The notes: generated from the sequence alone by a model not told the origin. A stretch of 64,000 nucleotides of DNA from Lophius americanus (GCA_037951165.1 JBBDHG010000127.1:2164501-2228500); one strand, 5' to 3'. Positions 12,960 to 27,460 are shown, numbered from the stretch's first letter. Numbers and translations are program-made.

Positions 12960-15210
12960 CTTGCTTTACGACAAATAAACCGTATACACTTCAGTTCTGG
13001 TGTCTTTTTATTTTCTTGAGCATTTAGTGGCCTGAACAGAATAGGGTCTCCTGCTATATAATTACTGTGCTTTTCACGGGAGAGGTTAGATAACTTAATG
13101 TTGCTTAAAAATATTAAGCACCATACGCGATGAAGGATAGAGGTGACCTCCCTCGTCCATCTGCAATCTCTGGGTGTATCATCTGTTTAAGGTACCTCTG
13201 ATCTTTAATTCTTACATTAAATGGATGTGCTTCACAAATTCCCTCCTTCCCTGGAGGAACAGGTGTTGGATTCAGGGTACAATTTGACTATTGTTTTTCT
13301 GTCAGTGGAGGAATAAAGGGAATGACTGCGGCCCCGTCTGAGCAGGGAAGATCCTGTAAGGTTTGGGAGGGAGTGAGTGAGTCTAGAGTTGAGAGATGAT
13401 CGCCTCGGGAAAGCACAAGGTGAGCCCCCGAGTAGCTACAGACCGAGAGAGAGATAATGGGGTACCGGTGCACAATAGGAAGATATGGTTCCTCTTTCCA
13501 GTCTTTTTGGGTCAGCGCCACAGCTGGGTCAGCTCACAGATGCAGTGGAGGAAACAGAGAAGGGAATGAAAGTAATATCTCATATATCTGTCCTCGCTCC
13601 TGGTTGCCCTCAGTGAAATTCTCACCATTACGCTTCCATGGCGGATTTATGTGACATGCACGATGTAGGAATATCTTTCGCTGTACAAGAAAGGAAACAG
13701 AGTGGTTGGAAACCACTATAAACCAGTTTAGAGCTTTTGTATGTCAACATGCATAATAAAGTCACCCTAAGAGCAACTTAATATTCCTTGCTTTGGACTA
13801 AAACCACACTCCTTAATGAGTGGGAAGGACTTATGCAAGACCTATTTACATCTGGCCAATCGTAGCTGAATATAAATCCATTCAGAATGGGAGACTTAAA
13901 GACGGAGTGATGTGAGCTGGGCGAATGAGACGCTCAATGCATTTGAATTTATAACTGCGGTCGTACGCTGCATTAATGAAATGAGTGCAGGATAATGAGT
14001 GAACTTTAGACCTGAGGCAGGGAAAGAAAAAAAAATGTATAGATTAATATGTTAATGAATGTTTTATGAGCATAAGAGGCAACCGTGTGGGAAGGTTTAT
14101 AACAGATTTATATGCTTTGGATGCAAAATGGGTTATAATCACATCTGAAATAACCACAGCTGGTCGTTAGGCTGCAGTCATCAGTTAATACCTAAAAAAG
14201 ACTTATGGCAAAGTGATCAAAAGTTCTCTATGAGTACAAGCAAATGTTGGCTTTAGACTCAGGCACGCTGAGCTGAAATTTCCTTTGTAAGACTGGTTCC
14301 TATACAATCCGCCGTCTGTTTCATCTATTTACTTCCTGTAGTCACGAGGGAACTGACTTGTTGAGTAGATGCCAGGGAGTTAAAGGTGTAGCTCCTCTTT
14401 AAACTTTGCTTTGGCCACCATTGACATCAGGGATCATTTCCTGCACATAGCTTTCCGTCATTTGTTGAGTTCCCTCTTTCCTCTGTCCCTCTGTTTCTCA
14501 ACGCCTAGCAGTATCATCAGCCGCAGACTGTAACCCCCCATGGCGAATGCGAATTAACAGACGGCGATGCTGCTGGCAGCACCTTCTCGCCACTGAAACA
14601 GATTCATCACAAAGACCTAGATATAGGCTTTTTTCCCCACACAAAAACAGAAATACTTACACTTTCTCCCTCAAATAGCACCTCTCATTCCAGAAACATC
14701 CATGGTGTAATGTTCTTCACACGTACACACTGTACTGTGTGATCAAGTGAACAATAATATCGGCTGAACGCTGTTCCCTTCCGACCTCTTTAGAATACAA
14801 TGCCTTTTAGGTGTTGAGATTGCTGCGATTGAAAAATAAAAGCTGCCGAAGTTTCCTGATCTCCTCTAAGGAAATGTCACCTTTGCTCATGTCTCGTAAA
14901 TTGCCACAATTATATATGAGTGGGAGATGCTAGAAAATCAATGTCCATCGGAAGTTGAAGGGAGAGTGAGGCAGCTCTGCCCATGGGTCAGAGGTGCGTT
15001 GTGTAATATTGACTAGTCCCCTGCGCTGGAGTGGGCGTGCTGAGACAACACATCTACACGAAAATTATTGACAAAGGCAGTGCTGCCCTGCGCTTCAGTA
15101 AAGTGGAGATACTCTATTATCATCTAAGAGGAAATTTGTTCTACAGTCAATACATGAAAACACCAAACACACTCAAACAAAAGCACATTTGTTACAATTG
15201 CTTTTTACCA
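12960..15210. other. intronic DNA, no gene or repeat recognised
   Basis: Non-repetitive sequence of mixed composition. Stretches around 13850-14020 and 14490-14620 are less AT-rich and are plausible places for conserved regulatory elements, but nothing in one genome can prove that. Confidence 0.5.
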
Positions 15211-15360
15211 CCGTCAGTAATTTTTTTGTACTTGATTCTATATTTAGTTTTTATTTTATTTCTATTTTTTTTATTTTACTCCGTTAGTAATTTTTTTTTA
15301 CTTAATTCTATATTTAGTTTTTATTTTATTTCTATTTTTTTTATTTTACTCCGTGAGGCA
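15211..15360 (+). repeat. 70-bp tandem duplication
   Basis: CCGTCAGTAA at 15211, CCGTTAGTAA at 15281 and CCGTGAGGCA at 15351 mark an exact 70-base period. The two copies share the T-rich body (TATTTAGTTTTTATTTTATT) with only a few differences, so the duplication is recent. Confidence 0.92.
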
Positions 15361-15757
15361 ATTTTTCCACCTGATGCATGATCCTTTCCACAAAATTATT
15401 TTTCACATTTCTTCCCTTTTGCAAATAAGTGTGTTAACTTGTTTATTTATTTAATTGCTATCAATTTGTATTCTCTAATTATCCATAGTTAATTCAGTTT
15501 CTGTTTTTTTTCCTTCTTTAGCTTTGTCCAATATTGGTTGGTTTGGGTTTTAAATGGGTGGAGGATGTCAGGCTGCAGACTGCCTTTTTTCGTTGCACAG
15601 TCTTTTATAAATATATATTTGTATTTGCCCGCTGTGAAGAAAATAAATCAAAAGAATGATTTTTTTTTTTCAATCTTCAATCTTTCGATCTAATCTCAAT
15701 GACACATTTCTGTTAAACTACATCTCATTTACTTGAGTACTCCATTGTTTTGGCGCC

Positions 15758-16016
15758 AATGATAGCACGGTTACCTCCCTGCAAGAAGTATCCGGGTTCA
15801 AATCCACCTGGGAGCCTTTCCTGCATTTTCTCTCTCTGGGTGGTGAATAGGTGAAGTCACCCATAGGTGGGAATTCTAGCGTGAATGCTTGTTCATCTCT
15901 ATGTGATGAACTGAACTGTCTTTAACCCAATGTCCGCTAGGATAAGCTCCAGCCACCTGTGAACCTGCACAGAATAAGTGGTTACAGAAAACGGATGGAT
16001 GGATTGATGGATGGAC
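15758..16016 (+). mobile_element. tRNA-like SINE, copy 1
   Basis: The head AGCACGGTTACCTCCCTGCA is followed by a box-B-like GGGTTCAAATCC. The middle has GATGAACTG. The tail AGGATAAGCTCCAGCCACC ends in AATAAGTGGTTACAG and a GGAT/TGGA microsatellite. This layout is a very common teleost interspersed repeat. The tail resembles the 3' end of Rex3 (GGATAAGCGG), suggesting mobilisation by RTE-type machinery (inference). Confidence 0.75.
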
Positions 16017-16019
16017 AAT

Positions 16020-19000
16020 TGTACCTTTGTACAAAAATGGACTTAGAGGAAAAAGTAAAGTCACTGAATAGGGACTACTTCCCCAGAGCAAAATTTTAGT
16101 ACTCTAATTCTTTCTCCCCTCAGAGCAGGAAGCAGTCATATGAAAATATGAGAAACTGAGGTGTGAGTGAAGGTTGGTCAAAGTATGGACTAACTTCCTT
16201 GGTGAAAACGTTCTGTCCATAGCAAAAAAATACCGTCCAACCTTACTGATGAATTGTGGTTGTGGTAAAGGTGCTAAGAAAGTTAAACATTGACTTTAGA
16301 AATGAGGGTTACATTAGTTTACATAAAAATACTGTTTCTCAAATAACAGTTAGCGTCACTAGGAATATAATTATTTGTCCTAATGTTGTATTGTATTTAA
16401 TCTTTAATCTAATCTATTTATTATCCATCTATCTTACATTAAATGTTCTTTTGAGATAAATTGTAATAGTCTCTTATCATTTTTTGGTCTGTGTTCACAA
16501 AATAAGGACAACGTTTTCATTTTATACCACCACTATCCATCATTTTAGGTACATTTGTTCAATGAGCAATTATTTGAGGAAGTTTTTTTATTTTTTATTT
16601 ATGCCATATTTCATTGTAGCGTTACGGTTTTACAGTTTCTTTTAAATTCATCAATGTAATGCATTGTTCATATTGTCGGCTCTAGTTTTATAATTGAAAT
16701 AGATTAAAAGATTATGATGTTTTTCTTTAAAATTTTAAAGCATAGAAATTATATTTTTGCTGAATAACTAATAGAAAGTTGTTCATGAAGTGTATTGTGT
16801 GCATACAGTTTGATGGTTGAAGATTGAAATCAGCACATGTTTTTTGTAATTCTTTGTTTTGGTCTCCATTCAAGCTCTGACACTGCAATCATTTTTCATT
16901 TTTTAGAACCTCAAATGATCAATTCATGCTTTCATTGTGGATGTGTCTGAGCACCATGTACCCCATCTAATACACATATGCGCTCTGACAGTAAAAACCT
17001 TTATCTCTGGTTATCAAAACCCATTTCTCAAAAAATGCCTTATTTTCTTCATTGTAGGAGTTATGTTCATTCCTGAAGGAACAGATGCAGCTAATGATTC
17101 AATCTGCAAATAATTTAGCATTTTAGGGTGCCAAGAGATGTGTATGGAACCAAATTATGATTGTACAAATGCATTTAGGAAAACAGTGATGGCTCAGGAA
17201 GGGACACATATCTGCTGCCAAATAAAAGACTCTTTTCTTATGAGGCCTGCTTGTGTGACCGGATGAGTGGTTGATGAATCACACTAAGGGGGTGTTCCGA
17301 GTTGTGTGCAATAAGGAACTATATTTAAAGCAAAGCTAAGGTTCTGCTAGCATTTTACACTCCCCCTCTCAAAAATAAAGACTATTGAGCTTCGTTAGGT
17401 CGGTAAGAGCTGCACAGAAGCCTGTCATTTCACATTAAAGTTGCCTAGCATTGCTGCTTTCATGGATTTAATCCTCACCGGGCAGCCAATGCTAAATTTA
17501 TGTATAAATTTGAGAAGGGAGGCAGGCAAGGTTGGCTCCTCTTCCCAGCCTGTGTGTGTGTGGATGTTTTGTCCCTCACTGGCACAATGCATTTCCATTA
17601 AAAGGCATATGCCACCTTTTGTTATCGTGAGCAGAGCTGTTGGCTGGTAGCGATGACTGTCACATCTATAAAGGGGAGAGGAGGGGGATATTTCCTGTTT
17701 AGGTGGCCCCAATTTCCTTTTCATGCAATGCACACACACACACATCACATGGACACACACCCACACTCAATTGATAGATTTATTAAAGCGTGTCAGGAAA
17801 GTGCAGGATTCAGATTTCAGCAAAATGGACCCATTTTGGTCGGCAAACTACTGCAACCCCCCCCCACCCCCTTACATCCAACTCTTCCCAACGCCAGTTC
17901 CTCTCACCCGCCCCACCCAGCCAGTCCCCGTACCAGCTCACTCAGCCAAATCCGGAACGGCACCAAATACATGTTTCTGTCACAAGCTTCGTTTCAGCTT
18001 TTTTTACATGAGCAGCAGAAATGGAAAAAGAACGGGTCACTCTGACAGTTGGAATCACTCTGTGTGGATCTTAAATGTTTTACGGCCTTAATGGGCCTCC
18101 AGAAATAGATGCAGTGCTAATGTCCTCTGACTATAGGAAAAGATGGAAGAATGTGTTTTTGCTAAGTGTGTGTATTTGTGTGCTTGGGAATTTGTGCCAG
18201 GGTGCGTTCATGCTGGTATGTGTGTGTGGCTGCTCGTGTTTGCGATTCTAATGGGCTTAACTGAGGGATTCACGCATGCAAATGAAGCCACTTAAATATG
18301 GTTCCTTTCCCCTTCTTTCCCAAAGGGCACCCTATTCTCTATTTAGAGTACCGCTCTGACATGAACCCTATGGAAGCGAGGCCCTATGAGGTTTGGGTCT
18401 GGAGTGCTGCTCTATAAACTATCAGGAATCAACCAGATTTGCCTCATATAATCACTCATCCTCAGAGATATCTACAACAAATCTTCAATAAGCTCCTTGG
18501 CGATGTAGACACTTGAAATAACCCGTCGCCCAGCTGGAGCATTGAGCATTACCTTTTGAAGAAGTGTTCAATATTGTTGGATTCCTGGCATTCGGTGATG
18601 TAGCCTTAGAACAGTTAACCATCTCTCAGCATGGTTCCTCTTCTCCAGACAGACTCTGACTTAGAATATTGATCTCCCTGCTAGCCGTATTCTTCCCCTA
18701 CAGACAATCCATGCTAAATGTATTAGCTGTGGAGAGAGCTACAATGTCCTCTGAAGCTAATCATATTTAGCCACAGAGAGGTATCTTTAACGAAGCATTC
18801 TCTATTCAGGGCAAGAGTGATTGGTCCAGACCGGAACCTGGTGGTGCAGTGTGCAACATCTGTAGCATTGCTTCAGAGGTCGGCGCTATAGAAGACCATT
18901 TAGCTTCATTTTGAAAATTCCCAACCAATCAAGGTCTGATCAATCATGTGGATTTACACAACAAATGCACATACATGCTTACATATTAAGCATTCATTTG

Positions 19001-20424
19001 GATGTACCTTGTATGTCTTGGTTTTTTTCAAACATCTTTTTCTCTCCTAGCAGTCTAACACACAAAAGTGCAGACACATATTTTTATTCACTAGACCAGG
19101 AATCATACAGGAGAGCAGCATTGATTGTTAAGTGTAGCAATCATAGGCTTTGACGCTAATCAGAGCTCTCTGTTCTGCCAATTTGGGACAATAGTGGAAA
19201 TGTACAATAAAGAAAAGGTTTTATAGCAGATGCCCAATGCATGGCTGATGTGATTGTTCTCTACCTCATTCACTGGTTAGCAGGGGATGGAAATCAGCCT
19301 TGGGCTGGGGAATAGGGCTGCGTACTGGCTGGTGTGAGCTCGTAATGCAGTGCCACATGTAATGAGCTTTTGATTTGGGCCCCATCATCCATAGAGTTTT
19401 CTGCCTAATCTGTTAAATACTTTGTGAACCATTCATTACATTTGTTTGGGTCGATTTCCATGTTGTTACTTCTGCGGAGATGACAGTAGTACTTTGCATG
19501 GTGGGATCTCCTCTGAAAAACACCTTTGCCGCTTGATGCAGCTTGTGCGTTCCTGGAACTCATCTCTTATCTTTGTAAGAGGGTTGCCGATGGTGTGTGG
19601 TTTTCTAACAGTTGAAGTATGTCTTAATCTCTCTCCGTCTTAGGCCCAGCCAAACCTTTTTGGACATATGTGCATTTGCTTTGTGATTTTGTATGTCTAT
19701 ATGTGTGTGAGGGAAGACTTCTTACAGCCCGGCTCCATTGTGTTTTTAGACCGTCCACATGTGCTTGTGAGTGTGTACTCGTGTATGTTGCCTCTGCGTG
19801 ATGGTTGACAGGCTGTTACTTGGCCTTCTGACAGACAGTTCCATTAAATCATGCTGCAGTGGTAACCCGCAATGACAGGACACCATTGCCTCCCTCGGAT
19901 TCCTCCATCAGGGTCTTTCATGTGCCTTACGAGGAAGTAAAAATGCTAAATTGTCTGTTGAAGATGGAGTGACGAGACTGTTTCCACGCCACATCTAAGA
20001 TGTCCACACAACTGAGATTCCTTACTTGAAGCTGTAGTGTATGTAACAAAGTAAACAGACGGCTACACGGTGATTCCTTGAAGCATGGTGAGATACTATC
20101 TGTTAAAATACAACCCCGAGTTAAAGAAAAGTGCAGATGTTATGAATTTGATTGTTTAGTTTTTGAAAATTAAGCCGAAAACAGTGAAACAAATAACATT
20201 AGATATTTCCCTCGTCAACTCAAATTACCTTTTTAATAATAATGTATACCTATTCTGAGTCCTCAGTCATTTATGAATAGAATTTACTTTTTTTTCAGTT
20301 TACTTTTAAAGATTAAGGTAATGGAATGTCTCAAAATTTGCAAATGGAGATGCTGAAAAGTTGAATCATGCCTTTATATCTAGCCGACTGGGTTACTCAA
20401 ATATGTTTTTGACATACCCCCCCA
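16020..20424. other. intronic DNA, no gene recognised
   Basis: It includes an AT-rich part (16200-16900) and a C-rich, proline-coding patch at 17840-17970 that has no supportable exon structure. No mobile element was identified. Confidence 0.55.
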
Positions 20425-21115
20425 AAGAAAACAAGAGAGGCTCCAGCTCCTCCAGAACTCTGCAGTTCTCCTGCTATCCAGAACCGGCAGATAGAGCGAA
20501 TCAGTCCAGTTCGAACTGCTCTTTTCTGTCACGACTTTAATGTCCTCCTCATATAAAAAGGTCTACTGAACGGAGTAGGGCCCAGTTACATAGCCGAGTC
20601 TTTGGTTAACTATGTTCCCTCTAGAGCCCTGAGATCATCTGCTGCGGGCTTATTAGAGGTTCCTAATAACAGCCGGAAGGAAATTGGAGAAGCAACTTTT
20701 GTGAGCTATGCTCCAAAGTTATGGAACAGACTTCCACTAGATATCAGAGAGGCTAACTCAGAAAATGTTTTTAATAGAAAGCTTTTAACATTTCTTTTGC
20801 ATCAGCCTTTAACTAACTCTCGCACTTGCCCCTTCTGCACCATTTCCTTTTAAATTCTCTCTAGTTTTATCTGCCCATAGTTTTTATAGCATTCTATCTC
20901 TTTCATTTCCCTATTTTTATGTCTGGTTTTGTTATAGGTTGATTGAGTGTTTTACAAACTTCTTTGGAATTTATTTTTGATTTATATTTTGACAGACTTT
21001 TACTTTCACAAACGTTTTTATGTTTTTTTTATATCTTCATTTAAACTTTATGTAAAGCACTTTGGGCTACTTTTTATTGAATGAAAACTGCTATACGAAT
21101 AAAGTTATTATTATA
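20425..21115 (+). mobile_element. L2/Rex1-like LINE 3' end with 3' UTR
   Basis: The last coding part includes GPSYIAESLVNYVPSRALRS (frameshifted upstream) and an open stretch at 20602-20853 with EIGEATFVSYAPKLWNRLPL and FNRKLLTFLL. The APKLWNxLPxxIR motif is typical of the C-terminus of L2-clade LINE proteins. A stop and an AT-rich 3' UTR follow, ending TGTAAAGCACTTTGGGC, then CTATACGAATAAAG and an ATT-rich tail. Upstream (20425-20600) the LINE frame is broken by stops and shifts. It is a 5'-truncated, inactive copy. Confidence 0.8.
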
Positions 21116-22184
21116 TTATTACTAATAAATAGATTAGCTAGAGAGGGATAAGGGGGAATTATCTTTTTTTCAGCTTTCAAAACTTCATTCATGCTCTACA
21201 TTAACTTTGAAATTTGGCTGAAAGTTTCCGTCCTTTGTTAATTTGCAGTGTAAAGCACTAGTAATTCCTAATTCAGAATTAGTATGGAAAAAATAAATGA
21301 GTACACTGAATATATTTGTGCTCTTGATCACAGAACCTGTTGTGTTTTTTTTCTCTTAAAGGTAAGACACATATTGTTTTTAAGTATATGTTGACGTGGA
21401 GAAGCCAGCATACAAAAACATGTATCACTGTATGAAGCAATGCAGAACAAACTTTGTATCATCTAAAGCAAAGGAAGACCCCTGGCACTCAGACTACTAC
21501 ACCTGTGGACGTCACAGCCTGTGAAACACCCCTGTGCCCCAAAAATGTATATAACTGTACCAAATCTGGACATTTGCCAACACAATCATTTGAAATAAAT
21601 ATGCCAATATATTTGAATTTTAACACAGATAACGTCACAATCAGCCTGTGCTTTATTTTAATGATGCAGTCATGAGAAAGTAAACTGCATGAGGAAGTTA
21701 TGGTTGCGGCAAAAAAACAAAGCTAATGTTGGGATTAAATTACTTACTTTCGCAACTTATTTTGGGGTCTTTTTAATAAGGTAGAGACAAATATAGTGGG
21801 GTAACATTATTCATCCAATTTTCAAAGAAAATACTAAGACTGTATTTAGCACTAGGTTAAGCTACTTTGTTTATAGGCAGAGATGGAACATTGTCAAACT
21901 AATGACTAATATAGACTCAATGGCCACATTGAGTAAATGCAAGTTGTCACAGGCCTGACGTGACAATCCTAATTATTGTATAGTATATAGAGTATGGTTG
22001 GCTATAAGTTCCAAATGAAATTGCTAATTTGTATGAGCGGTCAGACCTTTCTAGATTTTTTTAGGCAATTACTGTATTTGGCTAAATAATAACCCTCATA
22101 CTGTAGTCTGAATGTGACATACAGTCAATTCTAAAAACAATTTATTTTTACAAAGGACAGCTCTTTGCTTTAACTCAGATGTTA

Positions 22185-22315
22185 ACTAAGCTGCCAGTTG
22201 CAGCATGTACTATAGATTATACACTAAAGAGTAAGTTGCCAATGATTAACCCTTGGGGGATGCCACACGTCGAATGGGGCCACTGAGCAGGAGGCATTAC
22301 ACATGGCTATAAAGA
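22185..22315 (-). mobile_element. LINE reverse-transcriptase scrap (CGIPQG motif)
   Basis: The minus strand reads CGIPQGLIIGNLLFSV followed by a stop. This is the conserved RT block (normally GVPQGSxLGPLLF) of L2-like LINEs with substitutions and an in-frame stop. The flanks are too decayed to follow. Confidence 0.6.
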
Positions 22316-22319
22316 TATT

Positions 22320-25300
22320 AAATACATATATATATATATATATAATATAAAGTCCTATTCGATAAAAAGGATTTTTTTTTTTTGATATATTGAAGCACGT
22401 GAGGACTAACTGAACTTAATTATTTAACTTGATGAAACCGAAAAAAAGAGTCTAACAAGGGTAAGATATTTTTCTAAAAAACAGGCATTGAGGACATTAA
22501 GGCTTAATATAATTGGCTTCTCTGTAGACCACAGGCACAATAACAATTTTCCAGAAACTCGGTGTAGGTTTGTGATGTTGCAAATAATTCCACATAAAAT
22601 TATTCCCAAGCACAGAGGCAGCAGTGCTAGTGTTGCAGGAAGGCGAAGCAAAAATCTCTTATCATAATCGGGAGCTACAGTTTAAGATGCTGTTTGTTGT
22701 TGCAAATATTTCTGCCGATTGAGGTGGAGTCTGCCCGGGAGATGCCCTGTGAGAATGCGTTGAGTGGATTTTGAGGAGGTGTTGAGTGCAGGGGATGATG
22801 GCTCCTCTTGTTCCTTTTAAGGTTATTTTAAGCTGCGGACCTGCAGGGTGTGTATAGTGTCTGAGTGTGCAGTGTGTGTGTCAGGGTTGTGTTTTAATTA
22901 GAGAGACAGGAGTGTGTCCTTGGGCTGCCGCAGAGGGTCAGGAGAACCTGGTAGTCTAGGAGAGGAGTAGCTGTGGCAAGTCTGGAAGACCCGCTAAACA
23001 CCCATTACCCAGACGTGTAGAAGCACACAAGAACACACACTCACGTCCACACCCACACACATCCATAGACACACGGGCGCACACGCGCATCCTTGTCTTG
23101 GCGCCATTCCTGATGGCCAGTCAGACCATGGTAACTGAGCAGCCTGCATCTCCATGTGTTCCATGGCGTTTTCTTGTCTCTGAAAGAAAAATTAACAGTA
23201 GCAGTACTCCAGGGAGATGGAGAGAAGCAATGGAGATTGTAGATTGAGAAGGGCAGCAGGAGGTGGAGTTGAAGGAGCAGGGGGAGGTTGGGAGGGACGT
23301 GAGGGGAATTTAATGGAAGAAAGGTTGAGGGAGAAGAAATCTGACATTTTTGTTCCTGGCAACTGCCACTATATACTCGTCTATCTCATTCTTGATGCTC
23401 TCTTCAGCTTCTGTCTTACTGTAGGTACAGAACCGTCCATACATCTCTCTCCATTCCCTCCATTTTCCCATGGCAAAGCTTAGCTCATATCTCTGCATCG
23501 AGGTCTGACTATTTTCATATGACCTCTGGCTGTGAGTCAGACATTCATTTATTTCCCAGTAATCATTTCCATATCACCTGCCCTCACACATGTCACCTTA
23601 TGGCCATCTCTTGTCGGCTTTCCGTTTTGATTATTTGCCTATGAATCCTCTTTAGCTTCTCCGCTTTCCCCACCCATACCTGTATTTGCATCACTTCCTT
23701 TGTCTCGCTCTTTCCCGAGTTAATCCCCTCCTCACCTGCTCTCCACACACCTCTGGTGTGACTAGCCTGGGTCCCAGCCGATGACGGGACTCATAAAGCC
23801 TCCCAGATGAGGGGATAGCTAATGGCTGTTGAATAATGCATGACAGGTAGGATTTAGAGAGCCAGTCTATTAGCTTGACCAAATACTCTGGGCTTTTATT
23901 AAAGACCAACACTTACATTTACAAACTACATTAAGGGCCGGGTCCTGCCTTGGCTCCCTCTTACTCGCCATTTGTCGCTGTCTCCACAGATAAGGCAGAA
24001 ATTTATCTTTTGCTATTTAAGATTTTATAGCTTCAAGCAGCTGACCCTTTTAGAAAGCGTCACTAACAGGCTTTCCTGGTTGTTGTGTCTTTTTTATGAT
24101 ATTGTGCCAAAGGTTAGTGGGCCTTTTAGTCACATCTATGGTAGGGGAAGCAATGGGTGAGATTGAGGGCAGTAGTGCTTCATTTTTAGTATCGTGTTGA
24201 GTATGAAAACAGAGGGCTGATGCATATATATGTAGACTTTCTTCTTTCTTCGTCTTTCTCACGTGTTTTGTGTGTCTTGAGTGTGTACTTTGCATATAAG
24301 GCGTTCTATTTGTATTTTTGTGCATTGAGTAAACACCTGTGTTCTGGCCTGTGCTCCCCTGCTGCAGAACTGTTGTCGTCTTCTAGATCTATTCTAATTG
24401 TTGCTATGCCTACTGTTGCAGCCAGAGCTCCCTCGCACCCAATTCCACATGATTATATACACATGTTAATGACTACTAATGGCCACAAGTGTCTGGGACT
24501 GTGTGTGCTCTAAATGGCTTCTGAATAGTCATAAAGCGTTTGTAACTAATGGCTATCTAAACAGCCCTCTACCTGTGCACACTTTGCTTTCTCGCTGTAA
24601 TAGAGTATTGACCCATCTTCTAATTTTTGAAAGTGCTATGCAAGGTTTCATCTATCATTTGCATAGTACATAGAATATGTCACACGTCTGCATATTCCTG
24701 ACAAGTTTGCAGAGCTTGGTATTTCTCTGCTCCTCAGTGTGTTGAGGTATTTTAGTAATGAGACTGGCGATTGTCATAAGGCCATTGCCTTTTTGTCAGC
24801 CTGAGGGTTCATTTTTATATGCTGACAGATCTTTAATCATGTCATTTATGAACGTAGGGGATATCCAGTTCATGTCAGGTACAGATTAGACACCATAAGG
24901 CATGATAGACTGATTTCAGTAAGTTCAATACTGAAAGCGTCAACCCTAAACGCTTGATCCATGTCCATGCCCTCAATCTCAATCCCGCATCAGCCCCTTG
25001 TCTCGGAAGTGATTACACGTCAGACCCACCAATGATCTGATGAAAAAAAATTCTTAACTTGCATCCAAAAACATCAACCTTATGAGCTACCATTTCCTGT
25101 TCGATTTTGTGTGTTTCTCTTTCCCACTGAGGTTCATTTAATCTGATCTCCTGACCAGGGCCCCACAGGCAGCCATTGTTCCACAGCAGACTACACATAT
25201 ATATAGAATTATCTAATGTTTTTGAGTGAACACGAAGGAGCTGCGGCAGCAGACACTCATGCGGGAGTGGTGATGATGAGTCCATAAAATATTTTCTGGG

Positions 25301-25560
25301 ATGTAATAATTCACAATGGAAAAAAAAACAAATCTGACAGATGGATATTAATACAGATGTCAAAAACAGATTATTGTATAATTTCAGTTAGTAACAAATC
25401 AAACCTTTATTAATATGGATTAAATTGGGGAACAAAAGAAAGAAGAAAATTCACACTGCTGCGTATTTGCAGTCTCTAAATAAATAAATATCCTCAGAGA
25501 GGGCATACCACTGCCATTTTCACTCAAATATGAAAACTGGACAAAAGAAAAAAAACGAGA
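22320..25560. other. intronic DNA, no gene recognised
   Basis: Short AT and CA runs only. Open frames on both strands are short and unrelated to any family I know. Confidence 0.55.
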
Positions 25561-25652
<92 letters not shown>

Positions 25653-25671
25653 TTATAATAATAATAATAAT
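25561..25671 (+). repeat. (AAT)n microsatellite
   Basis: An AAT array with GATAAT interruptions in its second half. Confidence 0.97.
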
Positions 25672-26879
25672 TCTCGGAATAGTTGTTTATCGAGGATGCA
25701 TCACCAATAATTGAAGAAAAAAAACACCAACAGTAATTCCTTGACGCTGCTCTTATTAAGAATCATGTGTTCATCACGAGAGTCAACAAAAATAGGATTT
25801 TCAATAATGGCGGATCCAAAATGAACTCTCATCTCCTCAGCAGTTATGGATATGCGAAATCTAAATAAATGACTTGAACCTGAATCATCCCAGTTATAAT
25901 GTGTGTCTGAAAATATTGCGCAACTATTTTACTATAGTTGCTATGTGAGAAAGTAACCAATTCTGTACTGGTCTTTTCCTGATCTGTAGTCTCGTTAGGA
26001 GTCGGATGAATCATATGATCTGTTTATGCAATTTAGTAGAAAGTAAGCCGTATGATTCCCCTAAAATTTGCAGGATAAATCTCCAAATGGCAGCGAAACC
26101 ACAAACATATTTAAGAGGTTTAGTGACTCAAAGTAGATGAGGTAACACCTAGCCGATATAGCAGCCAGCTCTCGCTCACGGTAGTCATCCCTATTGTTAT
26201 GCAAAACTCTGAATGTTAACACAAATTAGTTATGAGAGTCTATTATTAGAGTTTAAATATATGCCTTATGTTTCATTTAGACAAAAAAAAGTAATAAAGA
26301 CAACATTTGTGTTTTCAATACCGATGTTATGCATTTTGTGTTCCAAAATTAAAATGCATCACATATGCAGGTAATATTTCCTCTATAAATGTATCTAGAA
26401 ATATGCACAATTGCATTAGAATCAAACCATCCTCTGGACATGCACTGTCAACCATATATGATCATTTTAAAGATTCTCATAAATGTCAATGCGTAGAAAT
26501 TGTCATACTGATCAATTGTCAACCATGAGGAGGGTATATGTATCTGACATAAAAAAGTTAGGTTATGTTGATACGAATTACTAGAATAGAATATGGTATT
26601 TATGCGATACCAGTCAAACATTCAGACATCATTTTCTCATTCAAATCAATGTGAAGATGCGTCAAAGATTGACTGCGTCACACCTTGCCAAATGACCCCA
26701 TACCAGTGGTATCCTCAACAAATGGAAGTTTTGAGTTGAACTTTATTTATTCATTTAATGTTTCTTAGGATGAACTTGACCTTCATTATGAGCCGGGCTC
26801 TTAATGAGGAAAGTCTAATGATTCAGCAAGTGATCTCCCCGGCTTTAATACTAAGCCTTCCCTAATTACACAATCCTTA

Positions 26880-27155
26880 TGCCCATTCACCCATTTTCTG
26901 TTACCGTTCATCCTGTGCAGGGTCACAGGGGGGTTGAGATTATCCCATCTGAAAATTAGCGTGAGGTAGATTAAAAAAAGTGACACCTATGGTATTTCAT
27001 AGTCACAAATATACTCACATTGAATGTTTTGGACCACGGTAGGAGTATCCACAGGGAAAACATGCAAACTCCTCAGAGAGGCATCATCTGGATTTGAAGC
27101 CAGAACCTTCATTGTAGGAGGCAGCAGGGCTAATCCCCGTGCCACCAAGCAAGTT
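26880..27155 (-). mobile_element. tRNA-like SINE, copy 2
   Basis: The minus strand reads GGCACGGGGATTAGCCCTGC, then GGTTCTGGCTTCAAATCCAG, GAGTTTGCATGTTTTCCC and near the end CCTGCACAGGATGAACGGTA. It is the same family as the copy at 15758 and is nearly full length. Confidence 0.75.
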
Positions 27156-27164
27156 ATATCCACG

Positions 27165-27460
27165 GAAATTTGGGGATATAATGGAATGTCATTGTTGCCG
27201 CTATCGCAGGTCTTTCGTGATAACGCGATAACTCAGACCTATTGCATGGATCATTTTCAAATTTTAGTTAATAGAGCTTAGTGGAGGAAGAACTGGATTA
27301 ATTTTGGGAAACGTCGTCATTTATTTCCGACACTAGGAGGAGCTTCGTCTCCAACATTTCAGGGGCTATCATTTCTCAAATCTGGTGAATATGAATCAAC
27401 TTGAGATATATCATCTTTATATTTTATTCTACTTTCATAGTGCATATCTTACTCACTAAG
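27165..27460 (-). repeat. unnamed dispersed repeat, copy 3
   Basis: Inverted copy. It has GATAACGCGATAACTCAG, CATGGATCATTTTCAAATTT, GACACTAGGAGGAGCTTCGT and GGTGAATATGAATCAACTTG, matching the reverse complement of the 3' part and unit of the + copies. It lies directly beside the SINE at 26880-27155. Confidence 0.7.

Noticed and set aside
17821..18011. Proline-rich open frames with an acceptor-like cttcccaacgccag
   Set aside because: The composition recalls a teneurin cytoplasmic domain, but there is no motif match and no usable donor; the prolines come from C-rich low-complexity DNA.
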